Source: Atopobium sp034113385 (GTDB lineage: Bacteria; Actinomycetota; Coriobacteriia; Coriobacteriales; Atopobiaceae). Taken from it: 64,000 nt of DNA. How positions within the stretch are numbered: the stretch's first letter is position 1; each line of letters opens with the position of its first letter. The notes beneath the pieces were generated by a model. It was not told where the DNA came from, searched no databases, and was given only the letters and a program-made list of their open reading frames with translations. The translations under genes were made by a program, and so were the position numbers. Shown here in pieces: positions 31,502 to 40,783 of this stretch. The DNA lies in contig NZ_JAXEXL010000013.1 in assembly GCF_034113385.1 (NCBI RefSeq), positions 176,612 through 240,611 on the forward strand, given 5' to 3'.

Positions 31502-33916
31502 ATGGAGAACACACAGCACTTTGGCGCATTAACCGACCGCATGAAGGCATTTCGTGAGGAAGTTCTTGACGAGAAGCCCTTTGTAGACGCAGAACGTGCT
31601 GTTCTGTGCACAGAGTCGTATAAAGAGACCCTCAACCAGCCTCCAATTATGCGTCGTGCCTTGGCCTTGGCACATATTTTGGACAACATGACCATCTACA
31701 TTGAGGATAAAACCTTGCTTGCTGGTAATCAGGCAAGCAAGAATTGCAACGCACCGGTATTCCCTGAGTACACCCTAGGTTTTATCGTGGACGAGCTTGA
31801 TACGTTTGAAAAACGTGATGGTGACGTCTTTTACATTTCCGAAGAGGATAAGCAGCGCATTCGTGACATTGCCCCTTACTGGAAGAACAACACCCTGCGT
31901 GAGCGCGGCTTGGTGCTGTTGCCAGATGAGGTTTCTGTCTTTATGGAGACCGGCGTCTTTGGTATGGAGGGCAAGCTTAACGCGGGCGATGCTCACTTGG
32001 CTATCAATCACGAGCGCTTGCTTAAGGAAGGCCTGCGCGGCTACCGCGAGCGTGTTATTCAGGAGCAGGCTGCTTTGGACTTTACTGATCCAGAGTCTGT
32101 CGATAAAAACATGTTCTACAAAGCCTGCCTGGTAGTTATTGACGCCGCTCAGCGCTATGCCCTGCGCTACTCTAAGCTTGCTGCACAAATGGCAGAGACG
32201 CAGACAGACCCCAAGCGCAAAGCAGAGCTTATGCAAATGAGCCAGATTTGTGAAAAGGTTCCCTTTGAGCCAGCAAGCAGCTTCCGTGAGGCTGTCCAGG
32301 TTGCATGGTTTAGCCAGGTGCTTCTACAGATTGAGTCCAACGGTCACTCATTGTCCTTTGGTCGCTTTGATCAGTACATGTACCCCTATTACATGGCAGA
32401 TATTGCAAGCGGTGCTATTACGCGTGATGAGGCGCTGGAACTTCTCACCAATCTATGGATTAAGACACTGACCGTTCAAAAGATCCGCAGCAAGGCTCAT
32501 ACTGCATCTTCTGCTGGCAGCCCCATGTATCAAAATGTAACTATTGGTGGTCAGACAACGGATAAGAAGGACGCGGTAAATGAGCTGTCCTATCTTGTTT
32601 TGCAGTCAGTAGCCCAAACTCGCTTGACGCAGCCTAACCTTACGGTGCGCTACCACGCCAATATAGATAAGAAGTTCCTCGATGAGTGCGTAGAGGTTAT
32701 GAAGCTAGGCTTTGGTATGCCAGCACTCAATAATGATGAGGTGATTATTCCTTCCTTCATTGCCTGGGGTGTAGCAGAAGAAGATGCCTACAATTACTCC
32801 GCTATTGGTTGTGTAGAGACAGCTGTTCCTGGCAAGTGGGGTTATCGCTGCACGGGCATGAGCTACCTCAACTTCCCGCGCTTGCTGCTGTGCACCATGA
32901 ATGGTGGCGTAGATTTGACTTCGGGCAAGCGCTTTACCCGTGACTATGGTCACTTTACAAATATGACCAGCTATGATGAGCTGCTTGAGGCTTGGGATAA
33001 GACCATTCGCGAGATGACTCGCTATTCCGTAATCGTAGAGAATACCATCGACAAAGCCTCCGAGAAGGATGTTCCTGATGTGCTGTGCTCCGCTTTGACG
33101 GATGACTGCATTGGTCGCGGCAAGACCATCAAGGAAGGCGGTGCTGTTTACGATTTCATATCTGGCTTGCAGGTAGGCATTGCTAACATGGCAGACTCTT
33201 TAGCTGCTATTAAGAAGCTTGTGTTTGAAGAGCATAAGCTTACAACCGAGCAGCTTTGGAATGCTATTCTTGATGATTTCCAATCGCCAGAAAACCAAGA
33301 GATTCAGCAGATGCTTATTGATGAAGCACCTAAGTATGGCAACGATATTGACTACGTAGATAACCTCGTGGTAGAGGCATACGACTCTTACATTGACGAG
33401 ATTAAGAAGTATCCTTCTACACGTTATGGTCGCGGTCCTATTGGCGGTATTCGCTATGCTGGCACCAGCTCCATTTCTGCAAACGTAGGCCAGGGTATGG
33501 GCACCATGGCAACACCCGATGGCCGCAATGCTCACGATCCTTTGGCCGAGGGCTGCAGTCCTGCTCATAATTGTGATAAACAGGGTCCCACAGCAATTTT
33601 TAAATCCATCACCAAGCTTCGTACCGAGAAAATCACGGGTGGTGTACTGCTCAACCAGAAGGTAACTCCTGCAATGCTTGCTCGTGACGAAAACAAACAA
33701 AAGCTCGAGATGATGGTGCAGACCTTCTTCAATCGTTTGCACGGCTATCATGTGCAGTTTAATGTGGTTTCTCGTGAAACCTTGCTGGATGCCCAGATAC
33801 ACCCCGAAGACCACAAGGATTTGATTGTGCGTGTAGCTGGTTACAGTGCCTTCTTTAATGCCCTGTCCAAGGCCACGCAGGATGACATTATCGATCGTAC
33901 CGAGCAAACCATTTAA
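31502..33916 (+). CDS. Glycyl radical enzyme, PflD/YbiW-type
   Basis: An 804-residue glycyl radical enzyme of the formate-acetyltransferase/glycerol-dehydratase superfamily. The thiyl-radical cysteine is C437 in SAIGCVETAVPGKWGY, and the radical glycine is G780 in RVAGYSAFF. There is one active-site cysteine, not the Cys-Cys pair of true pyruvate formate-lyase, and the GCVE context is that of the dehydratase/C-O-lyase branch. Linkage to a mannose-type PTS and a sugar-phosphate regulator through common operators suggests that the substrate is a phosphorylated sugar derivative. E. coli YbiW and PflD open the ring of 1,5-anhydroglucitol- and anhydromannitol-6-phosphate, and this is the closest known precedent. 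Exact substrate not provable from sequence by eye. AGGGAAGG precedes the ATG. Confidence 0.9.
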   Translation: MENTQHFGALTDRMKAFREEVLDEKPFVDAERAVLCTESYKETLNQPPIMRRALALAHILDNMTIYIEDKTLLAGNQASKNCNAPVFPEYTLGFIVDELDTFEKRDGDVFYISEEDKQRIRDIAPYWKNNTLRERGLVLLPDEVSVFMETGVFGMEGKLNAGDAHLAINHERLLKEGLRGYRERVIQEQAALDFTDPESVDKNMFYKACLVVIDAAQRYALRYSKLAAQMAETQTDPKRKAELMQMSQICEKVPFEPASSFREAVQVAWFSQVLLQIESNGHSLSFGRFDQYMYPYYMADIASGAITRDEALELLTNLWIKTLTVQKIRSKAHTASSAGSPMYQNVTIGGQTTDKKDAVNELSYLVLQSVAQTRLTQPNLTVRYHANIDKKFLDECVEVMKLGFGMPALNNDEVIIPSFIAWGVAEEDAYNYSAIGCVETAVPGKWGYRCTGMSYLNFPRLLLCTMNGGVDLTSGKRFTRDYGHFTNMTSYDELLEAWDKTIREMTRYSVIVENTIDKASEKDVPDVLCSALTDDCIGRGKTIKEGGAVYDFISGLQVGIANMADSLAAIKKLVFEEHKLTTEQLWNAILDDFQSPENQEIQQMLIDEAPKYGNDIDYVDNLVVEAYDSYIDEIKKYPSTRYGRGPIGGIRYAGTSSISANVGQGMGTMATPDGRNAHDPLAEGCSPAHNCDKQGPTAIFKSITKLRTEKITGGVLLNQKVTPAMLARDENKQKLEMMVQTFFNRLHGYHVQFNVVSRETLLDAQIHPEDHKDLIVRVAGYSAFFNALSKATQDDIIDRTEQTI

Positions 33917-33977
33917 GTTTTGCAGGTACGGCACTCAGTGTGAACTGCATTGAGCGTCCCCTATAGAGTTGATTTAC

Positions 33978-34015
33978 AGAAGCTCATCAAATCTTTTGGT
34001 GAGCTTCTCATTTGT
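33978..34015 (+). terminator. Terminator after the glycyl radical enzyme gene
   Basis: A 12-bp stem with one G-T pair: AGAAGCTCATCA (33978-33989) against 33997-34008 (TGGTGAGCTTCT), then CATTTGT. The T tract is short but the stem is strong. Confidence 0.75.
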
Positions 34016-34159
34016 ATGTATATGTTGCGCACAACTTGGCACCTGAGGCGCTCAGAGCTGCTTGCGCGTATAAAACAGGGCTGCAGGTGGTACCATCTGT
34101 AGAGCAAACATTCGTGTGACATGGCAGCGCGGTCGTGTGACATATTTTGAGGAGTTATC

Positions 34160-35224
34160 ATGCGTGACAAGTTGGAAAAGCTCATCGCTGCATACGAAGA
34201 GCTCGAGAAAAAGATGGTGGATCCCGCTGTTGTCTCGGATCCCAAAGAGTATGCACGCATTGCAAAAGAACATGCAAGTCAATCTGACCTCGCAGCTAAG
34301 GCCCGCGAGTACCTCCAAGCTTTGGATGATATTGATGCAGCAAAAGAAATGTTGCATGATGCGGATGCGGACGAGAAACTCATGCTGCAGGAGGATATTT
34401 CTTCCAATGAATCATTGCTTCCTGGCCTTGAGGAAGAAATTAAGATTATGCTCATTCCGGGTGACCCCAATGATGAGAAGGACACGATTGTAGAGATTCG
34501 TGCAGGTGTAGGTGGAGATGAGGCAGGTATTTTTGCTGGAGACCTCTTTGCTATGTACCAGCGCTTTGCTTCTTCTCGTAAGTGGAAGATTGAGGTATTG
34601 TCTTCCAGTCCATCTGATGCGGGTGGTTTTAAAACCATCGAGTTTAAGGTTACAGGTGATAAGGTCTACTCCGTCATGAAGTTTGAAAGTGGCGTTCATC
34701 GCGTACAGCGTGTTCCTAAGACGGAGTCTCAGGGTCGTATTCAGACGTCTACTGCTACCGTAGCGGTACTGCCTGAGGCAGATGAGATTGATATTCAAAT
34801 TGCGCAGGAAGATTTGCGTATTGATACCTATTGCGCTTCTGGCCCTGGTGGACAGTGCGTTAATACCACCTATTCTGCAGTTCGTATTACACACCTTCCC
34901 ACCAATACGGTTGTGCAATCCCAGGACCAGCGCTCACAGATTCAAAACCGTGAGGTGTGCATGCAGATGCTGCGCGCTCGTTTGTACGAGATGGAGCTTG
35001 AGCGCCAGCAGGCAGAACAGGGTGCAGAGCGCCAAAGCCAGATTGGTCATGGTAATCGTTCCGAGAAAATCCGTACCTATAACCAGCCTCAAGATCGCGT
35101 AACTGATCACCGTATTGGTTTTAACAGCACCTATAATGGTGTGCTTCTGGGTGATACCTTACCAAGTGTCATTGAGGCATTGGCTGCAGCCGAGCGTGCC
35201 GAAAGACTTGCACAGGCTGTTTAA
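34160..35224 (+). CDS. prfA: Peptide chain release factor 1
   Basis: 354 residues, normal for RF1. It recognises UAA and UAG and releases the finished protein. The GGQ motif needed for peptidyl-tRNA hydrolysis is in SGPGGQCVNTTYSAVRITHLPT; its glutamine is the target of the methylase encoded next. The N-terminal part is the usual coiled helical domain, and EIRAGVGGDEAGIFAGDLF opens the core. TTTTGAGGAG precedes the ATG. First gene of the cluster with prmC and tsaC, a widespread arrangement. Confidence 0.96.
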   Translation: MRDKLEKLIAAYEELEKKMVDPAVVSDPKEYARIAKEHASQSDLAAKAREYLQALDDIDAAKEMLHDADADEKLMLQEDISSNESLLPGLEEEIKIMLIPGDPNDEKDTIVEIRAGVGGDEAGIFAGDLFAMYQRFASSRKWKIEVLSSSPSDAGGFKTIEFKVTGDKVYSVMKFESGVHRVQRVPKTESQGRIQTSTATVAVLPEADEIDIQIAQEDLRIDTYCASGPGGQCVNTTYSAVRITHLPTNTVVQSQDQRSQIQNREVCMQMLRARLYEMELERQQAEQGAERQSQIGHGNRSEKIRTYNQPQDRVTDHRIGFNSTYNGVLLGDTLPSVIEALAAAERAERLAQAV

Positions 35225-35272
35225 GGTATAAGCGCTGGCTTTCTCAATACTGGAAGTGCATAGACGTATCGT

Positions 35273-36160
35273 ATGGAACAAACCTGGACAATAGGCAAAG
35301 TCCTCTCATGGACTACGGGATACTTAGAGCGTAAGGGCGATGAGCACCCTCGCTTGTCTGCTGAGTGGATTATTAATGCTGTGACAGGTTTGTCTCGTGT
35401 GGAACTATATACCAACTTTGATAAGCCACTCAGCACTGAAGAGTTGGGCCGTATGCATATGGCTGTAGAGCGCCGTGGTAAAGGTGAGCCGCTACAGTAT
35501 GTGACGGGAGAAATGCCTTTTAGGCATATTGTTTTGCGCTGTGAAGAAGGCGTTCTTATCCCGCGTCCAGAGACAGAAGTTTTGGTAGATGTAGCACTTG
35601 AAGCACTGGATGCGCAAGCCAAGCAGCCCTCTGCTCCTTATGTGCTTGAGGTGGGCACGGGTACCGGGTGCATTGCGCTTTCTATTGCAAGTGAGCGTCC
35701 TGGAACACATGTGGTTGCAACCGATATTTCTTCTCGAGCCATTGCCTTAGCCACGCGTAATCGCAATGCGCTGTCCTTGGAATCCTTTGTGGATATTGTT
35801 GCCTGCGACCTTGTATCAGGGGTGGACCCCGAGCTTATGGGCACGTTTTCTGTGCTGGTATCTAATCCACCGTACATTCCCACTGCCGTATTGGAGCACG
35901 AGGTGCCTGCGGAGGTTAAGGACCACGAGCCTCATGTGGCTTTAGATGGCGGTGCTGATGGTCTGGATATATTAAGACGCTTGCTTGAGGTTGCCCCTCA
36001 GGCTTTGTGTCCAAAGGGCGTATTTTGTGTAGAGCTGCATGAAGACTCGCTGGATGATGCTGCTGCTTTAGCGCAAGCACAGGGTGTGTGGGAAACTATT
36101 CGTATTGTAGAAGATTTAACGCATAGGCCTCGGATTTTGGTCTGCACACGTGCAGCATAG
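35273..36160 (+). CDS. prmC: Release factor glutamine methyltransferase
   Basis: A 295-residue SAM-dependent enzyme that N5-methylates the GGQ glutamine of release factors. The N-terminal helical domain contains PLQYVTGEMPFRH; the catalytic domain has PRPETEVLV, the SAM site LEVGTGTGCIALSIA, and the NPPY substrate motif in VSNPPYIP. It follows prfA by 48 bases; the next gene starts 7 bases after its stop. Confidence 0.95.
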   Translation: MEQTWTIGKVLSWTTGYLERKGDEHPRLSAEWIINAVTGLSRVELYTNFDKPLSTEELGRMHMAVERRGKGEPLQYVTGEMPFRHIVLRCEEGVLIPRPETEVLVDVALEALDAQAKQPSAPYVLEVGTGTGCIALSIASERPGTHVVATDISSRAIALATRNRNALSLESFVDIVACDLVSGVDPELMGTFSVLVSNPPYIPTAVLEHEVPAEVKDHEPHVALDGGADGLDILRRLLEVAPQALCPKGVFCVELHEDSLDDAAALAQAQGVWETIRIVEDLTHRPRILVCTRAA

Positions 36161-36167
36161 GAATATC

Positions 36168-36806
36168 ATGGGCACCATTATTACAGCTAATCAGCAAACT
36201 CCCGAACCAGATGTTATTGCTACTGCATCGCAGGTTTTGGCAGATGGCGGTGTGTGCGTTATGCCAACAGACAGTGTGTATGGTATTGGATGTGCAGCAT
36301 TTGCCCATAACCCTGGGCATGAACGTATCTTTGTCATTAAAGAGCGTGAGCGTACACAAACGCTCCCGCTGCTCATTGCAGACCCCACAGATCTTTTCGT
36401 ATATGCAAGCTCACTACCACAATGGATGATGCAGCTTGCTCAAGAGTTTTGGCCTGGCGCACTTACGTTGGTGGTAAGCGGGACTTCTCATATATCTGCA
36501 GAGTATCTCAAGGCGGATGGATCGGTGGCACTGCGTGTACCACAGTCCAACCTCGTACGTGCACTTGCCGCTCACATAGATATGCCGCTTGCCACAACGA
36601 GCGCAAATATTCATGGTGCTCCCGCGGCTACTTCTGGTGCGTCGGTTAATCAGAAACTTATCGAGCAGGCAGATCTTATCATCAATGCGGGGCCTGCGCC
36701 ACTTGCCTGTGCCTCCACGATTGTGGGAGCGCGTGATGGTCGCCCCGCAATTTTGCGTGAAGGCGCCATTGCCACTTCGGATATTATGCGCGTCATTGCC
36801 TCATAA
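36168..36806 (+). CDS. tsaC: L-threonylcarbamoyladenylate synthase
   Basis: A 212-residue Sua5/YrdC/YwlC-family enzyme making the threonylcarbamoyl-AMP used for the t6A modification of ANN-decoding tRNAs. ATG 36168 is preferred because TAGGA at 36158-36162 precedes it; GTG 36150 lies inside prmC. Motifs: GGVCVMPTDSVYGIGCAA, KERERTQTLPLLI, PGALTLVVSG and TTSANIHGAPA. It follows prmC by 7 bases. A second, more diverged family member lies 1.2 kb downstream. Confidence 0.93.
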   Translation: MGTIITANQQTPEPDVIATASQVLADGGVCVMPTDSVYGIGCAAFAHNPGHERIFVIKERERTQTLPLLIADPTDLFVYASSLPQWMMQLAQEFWPGALTLVVSGTSHISAEYLKADGSVALRVPQSNLVRALAAHIDMPLATTSANIHGAPAATSGASVNQKLIEQADLIINAGPAPLACASTIVGARDGRPAILREGAIATSDIMRVIAS

Positions 36807-36831
36807 GCCCCACATACCTCTTGGAGCCTCT

Positions 36832-37860
36832 ATGGATAGTTTTAGTATTGATACTGCTTCCAAGCAGACAAGCTATAGTGCCATGCATGAACCTGTGAGT
36901 TTTACCTCTGCAGACAACGCGTCTATCTGTCGCGGACATATCTGGTTGCCAGCACAAGCAGGTGTTGCTTGTGTACCCCAGATGGTGGTGCAAATTGCAC
37001 ATGGTATGGCAGAGTACAGCATGCGCTACGAGTCCTTTGCGCAGGCATTGTGCAAGCAGGGGATTGCTGTTTGTGCCATAGATCATATAGGCCACGGGGA
37101 CACCACGCCCGATCCAGCTCAACGCGGCGTATATGACCCCGCTACCGGTGCTCATCAGCTTATTGCAGATCAACAGAGCCTGCGTTTGCACATGCAGCAG
37201 CGTTTTCCTCACGTGCCCTATGTGCTCTTTGGGCACTCAATGGGTTCGTTTGTAGTGCGCGCGTATCTTACACACTATGGCCAAGGCTTAGCAGGTGCCA
37301 TTCTTATGGGTACCAATTGGCAATCTGGTTTGGCAATGCTTAAGCTGTTCTTAGCAGGTCAAGCGCTCATTCATGGCTGGGAGTATCGCTCTTGTTTGGT
37401 AGATAACCTAGCAGCTGGTGGCTACAACAAGAAGATTGATTTGCTTCCTGCCGAGAAAACCGCCCAGCAGCAAGAAAAACTTACGGGTCATGAGTGGCTT
37501 TCTCGGGATTCGCAATCCACGCAGGCATATACAGATGATCCTGCTTGTGGTTGGATGTTCTCACTAAGCGGCTATAAAGTTATAGCCGACCTTTTACAAC
37601 AGGCGCAAAGCGCCAAGGCTATTGCTCGCGTTCCGCAAGACTTGCCCATCTTTATTATTTCTGGTGGGGATGACCCTGTAGGCTCAAACGGTGATGGTCC
37701 CGTTCGTGTATTTAAGGCATATCGTAAAGCTGGTTTAGACCGCGCAGAGCTGGAAATTGTAGCGCATGCTCGCCATGAACTTCTCAATGAAATTGAGCCG
37801 GATCGCACGATGGTCATTCAAGAGTTAAGCGCTTGGCTTAAGCAAATTATGTGCACGTAG
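36832..37860 (+). CDS. Alpha/beta hydrolase, monoacylglycerol-lipase-like
   Basis: A 342-residue soluble hydrolase of the Hydrolase_4/serine-aminopeptidase type to which bacterial monoglyceride lipases belong. ATG 36832 has TTGGAG upstream. The oxyanion region is IAHGMAEYSMRYESFAQAL; the nucleophile is S136 in FGHSMGSF; the acid is in ISGGDDPVGSNG; the base is the histidine in HARHELLNE. No signal peptide, so it acts inside the cell. It is the fourth gene in a compact run ending in glpK; hydrolysing monoglycerides would give glycerol for that kinase, which is an attractive but unproven link. Lysophospholipase activity is the main alternative. Confidence 0.82.
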   Translation: MDSFSIDTASKQTSYSAMHEPVSFTSADNASICRGHIWLPAQAGVACVPQMVVQIAHGMAEYSMRYESFAQALCKQGIAVCAIDHIGHGDTTPDPAQRGVYDPATGAHQLIADQQSLRLHMQQRFPHVPYVLFGHSMGSFVVRAYLTHYGQGLAGAILMGTNWQSGLAMLKLFLAGQALIHGWEYRSCLVDNLAAGGYNKKIDLLPAEKTAQQQEKLTGHEWLSRDSQSTQAYTDDPACGWMFSLSGYKVIADLLQQAQSAKAIARVPQDLPIFIISGGDDPVGSNGDGPVRVFKAYRKAGLDRAELEIVAHARHELLNEIEPDRTMVIQELSAWLKQIMCT

Positions 37861-37988
37861 CATCTTTTTACGTACCTTACCGAAAGTGCGTTCCACTCAT
37901 CGAAATATCAAGCTCATCTGAGGACACTCACGTTATATCTGTAGTGACTGAATATGTATGAAACGTTCTTCAGGTGGGGAGTTGACCC

Positions 37989-38657
37989 ATGAGTGCTGAT
38001 GGAGCAGTACGTATATGCAATTGCGTCCATCCAAGTGCGCGTGACATAGACGATGCTGTGGCTGTGTTATGCAATGGTGGCCTGGTGCTTATGCCGTCGG
38101 ATACCACCTATATCATGGCTACGCTACTCCTGCGTAAAAACAGACTATCCAATGGTATTGAGCGCTTACATACCATCAAGAAGCGTCATCGCGCATCTGC
38201 TTTTCCCTGGTTGGTTGGTTCATGGCATCAGTTAGAGGTGCTGGGCTGTGAGCTTTCGGAAGATGCGGTAGACATCGCTGCTCAATTGTGGCCACAGCCC
38301 ATTACGTTAGTGGTGCATGCTTCTGCTGCCGTGCCTCAGGCTTTGGCGCGCCCGGATGAGACCGTGGCAATTCGTATGACCTCACACCCACTTGTAGCTG
38401 GTATTATTCATGCATGTGGTACGCCACTTATCGTAAGTAGTGCTAATAGGCACCTGCATGAAGTTCCCAAGTATTTCTCGCAGCTTAATCCTCGCATGAT
38501 TGAAGCTGCAGATCTTGTTTTTCACGGCGTTCCTAACCTCTGTCATGGGCCCAGTACTATTATCGATTGCACCGAGGGTGAGACTCGTGTGCTGCGTCGT
38601 GGTGCGGTTCCGCTTTCACAAATCGAGAAGGTCTTGGGACATCGCATCATGTCCTAA
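37989..38657 (+). CDS. YrdC/Sua5-family protein, diverged paralog
   Basis: A 222-residue YrdC-domain protein. The fold's landmarks are recognisable (GGLVLMPSDTTYIMATLLL, IKKRHRASAFPWLV, AQLWPQPITLVVHA, IVSSANRHLHEVP, GPSTIIDCTEGETRVLRRGAVP), but the first loop lacks the usual Y-G-L/I-G pattern and the lysine/arginine region is altered, so activity as a t6A enzyme is doubtful. A complete tsaC lies just upstream. It may have a regulatory or RNA-binding role like other YciO-type paralogs. The ATG at 37989 is preceded by a GGTGGGGAGT region. Confidence 0.8.
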   Translation: MSADGAVRICNCVHPSARDIDDAVAVLCNGGLVLMPSDTTYIMATLLLRKNRLSNGIERLHTIKKRHRASAFPWLVGSWHQLEVLGCELSEDAVDIAAQLWPQPITLVVHASAAVPQALARPDETVAIRMTSHPLVAGIIHACGTPLIVSSANRHLHEVPKYFSQLNPRMIEAADLVFHGVPNLCHGPSTIIDCTEGETRVLRRGAVPLSQIEKVLGHRIMS

Positions 38658-38676
38658 TAAGCAAGAAAGGTACAGC

Positions 38677-40209
38677 ATGGCTGCTGCACAAACATTTTTT
38701 TCTGGCGCTTTTGGCCAGCGAGATACACGCGAATATGTTATGAGCTTGGATGCTGGGACCACCAGCGTGCGCGCTATTTTGTTTGATGAATACGGCTTGA
38801 TGGTAGCGCAATCCTCGCGTGCCATTTCTATTTCGTACCCTCACCCTGGATGGGTAGAGCAAGACCCTGTAGAAATCCTCTCTGCTCAAATTGCTTGTAT
38901 GGCTGAGGTGCAGTTTAAGAGTGGCGTGCGCTCTGATCAGATTTGCGCCATTGGTATTACTAATCAGCGCGAGACGGTTGTAGTGTGGGATAAACGCACT
39001 GGTCAACCCATCTACAACGCAGTGGTATGGCAGTGCCGCCGTACGGCTCCCATTGTGGATGCCCTTATCGCCGATGGCTATGATGAGCTTATTCGTCAGC
39101 GCACGGGTCTTATTCCTGATGCGTATTTCTCGGGCACTAAGATTAAGTGGATTTTAGAAAACGTAGACGGCGCACAAGAGATGGCTGCTGCAGGCGATCT
39201 TTTGTGCGGCACCATTGATAGCTGGCTTATTTATAACCTAACTGCTGGTGCGGTGCATGCAACGGACTATACCAATGCAAGCCGTACCATGCTGTTTGAC
39301 ATCCATCGTCTGTGTTGGGATGAGGATTTGTGCCGTATTTTGGGCGTATCTATGTCCATGCTTCCCGAGGCACTGCCATCTAATGCAAGCTATGGTCGCG
39401 TGAGTTCGGACATTATGTCTCATCAGCCACCCATTTGTGGCGTGGCAGGAGACCAGCAGGCTTCGCTCTATGGGCACTGTTGCTTTACGCCGGGTAGTGT
39501 CAAAAATACCTACGGCACGGGCTGCTTTATGCTCATGAATCTTGGCGAGAAACCCACGGATTCACAAAACGGCTTGGTAACTACCATAGGTATTGCTGAG
39601 GATGGCCACATAGACTATGCATTAGAAGGCTCCGTGTTCCAAGCGGGCTCTGTTATTCAGTGGCTGCGTGATGGCTTGGGGCTCATATCCCATGCTGCTC
39701 AGTCTGAACAAATTGCTCTGTCGGTACCTGATACTGGAGGATGTTATATCGTACCTGCTTTTAGTGGCATGGGTGCTCCTTGGTGGGATGCAGATGCGCG
39801 TGGCGTTATTTGTGGTATTACTCGTGGGGTAGACCGTGCACGGCTGGTGCGTGCGGCTTGTGAGTCTTTGGCCTATCAAACCTACGATATCCTTAAAGCC
39901 ATGGAGGCAGATTCTGGTCAGGAACTTACATCGCTCCAGGTAGATGGTGGCGCCTCAAGCAATAACTTTATTATGCAATTCCAGGCAGATCTTATGGACA
40001 TCAAGGTGGTTCGCACGCCTCAAAATGAGACAACCGCTCTAGGCGCAGCGTATCTTGCCGGCATTGCTTGTGGTTTTTGGGACAGTCGTGAAGAGGTGGC
40101 ATCCATGGATGCCCATGGGGATGTTTTTACACCATCTATTACGGGATTGCAGCGTGAGCAACTGCTTGCTGGTTGGCGCGCGGCCGTACGTAAGACTATC
40201 TCACGATAA
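38677..40209 (+). CDS. glpK: Glycerol kinase
   Basis: A 510-residue FGGY-family kinase forming glycerol-3-phosphate from glycerol and ATP. ATG 38677 is backed by AAGAAAGG; the frame from 38500 overlaps the preceding gene. Landmarks: MSLDAGTTSVRAILFDEYG, the substrate segment HPGWVEQDPVEI, TNQRETVVVWDKRTGQPIYNAVVWQCRR, VAGDQQASLYGHCCF and VDGGASSNNFIMQFQADL. No glycerol facilitator or glpD/glpO is adjacent, so glycerol may arise internally, for example from the hydrolase two genes upstream. Confidence 0.95.
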   Translation: MAAAQTFFSGAFGQRDTREYVMSLDAGTTSVRAILFDEYGLMVAQSSRAISISYPHPGWVEQDPVEILSAQIACMAEVQFKSGVRSDQICAIGITNQRETVVVWDKRTGQPIYNAVVWQCRRTAPIVDALIADGYDELIRQRTGLIPDAYFSGTKIKWILENVDGAQEMAAAGDLLCGTIDSWLIYNLTAGAVHATDYTNASRTMLFDIHRLCWDEDLCRILGVSMSMLPEALPSNASYGRVSSDIMSHQPPICGVAGDQQASLYGHCCFTPGSVKNTYGTGCFMLMNLGEKPTDSQNGLVTTIGIAEDGHIDYALEGSVFQAGSVIQWLRDGLGLISHAAQSEQIALSVPDTGGCYIVPAFSGMGAPWWDADARGVICGITRGVDRARLVRAACESLAYQTYDILKAMEADSGQELTSLQVDGGASSNNFIMQFQADLMDIKVVRTPQNETTALGAAYLAGIACGFWDSREEVASMDAHGDVFTPSITGLQREQLLAGWRAAVRKTISR

Positions 40210-40283
40210 TTTGTCATCTGCCCACATCCGCACCGTTATTTGCGGTACGCTTACCGTATGAGAATTATAAGTAAGGAGCTTGT

Positions 40284-40745
40284 ATGCGTATTGCAATTGC
40301 ATCTGACCATGCTGGGTTTATTCAAAAAGCACCCATCATTGAGCAGCTTATAGCCTTAGGGCATGAGGTACGTGACTTTGGTCCTGCCAATGAGGACCGG
40401 GTAGACTATCCTGACTATGCCGATAAGGTCGCGCGTGCTGTTGCTGCAGGCCAAGCAGATCGTGGCATTCTTATTTGTGGTACTGGTATTGGCATGGCAC
40501 TCACAGCGGATAAAATTGCGGGCATTCGTGCTTCTGTTATTCAGACTCCCGAGTTTGCTCATTTGTTCCGTGAGCACAATGATGGCAATGTTCTGTGCAT
40601 TTCCGGCCGCTTTACTGAGCTGGATATAAACAAGCAGATTGTAAATGAGTTTTTAACCACCGGGTTTGGTGGTGGACGTCACGCTGGCCGTGTGAAGAAG
40701 ATTATGCGTGAGGATGATGCAAGCTTCAGCGGCGTAAAAGAGTAG
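40284..40745 (+). CDS. rpiB: Ribose-5-phosphate isomerase B
   Basis: A 153-residue LacAB/RpiB enzyme interconverting ribose-5-phosphate and ribulose-5-phosphate. Motifs: IASDHAGF at the N-terminus, VDYPDYADKVARAV, the catalytic cysteine in RGILICGTGIGMA and REHNDGNVLCISGR. AAGGAGC stands before the ATG. Together with the nucleoside genes of this window it connects pentose phosphates to central metabolism; its direct neighbour upp uses PRPP derived from the same pool. Confidence 0.94.
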   Translation: MRIAIASDHAGFIQKAPIIEQLIALGHEVRDFGPANEDRVDYPDYADKVARAVAAGQADRGILICGTGIGMALTADKIAGIRASVIQTPEFAHLFREHNDGNVLCISGRFTELDINKQIVNEFLTTGFGGGRHAGRVKKIMREDDASFSGVKE

Positions 40746-40783
40746 TTTAGCGGTACGCCGTGTACACTCCAGAGCACTTCTTA

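Noticed and set aside
31502..33916. Naming the glycyl radical enzyme pyruvate formate-lyase
   Set aside because: True pyruvate formate-lyase has adjacent active-site cysteines; here only C437 is present in a GCVE context and the linkage is to a sugar PTS.
36589..36831. An N-terminal extension of the alpha/beta hydrolase by 81 residues
   Set aside because: This stretch lies almost entirely inside tsaC in another frame; ATG 36832 has its own GGAG site and the family start fits there.
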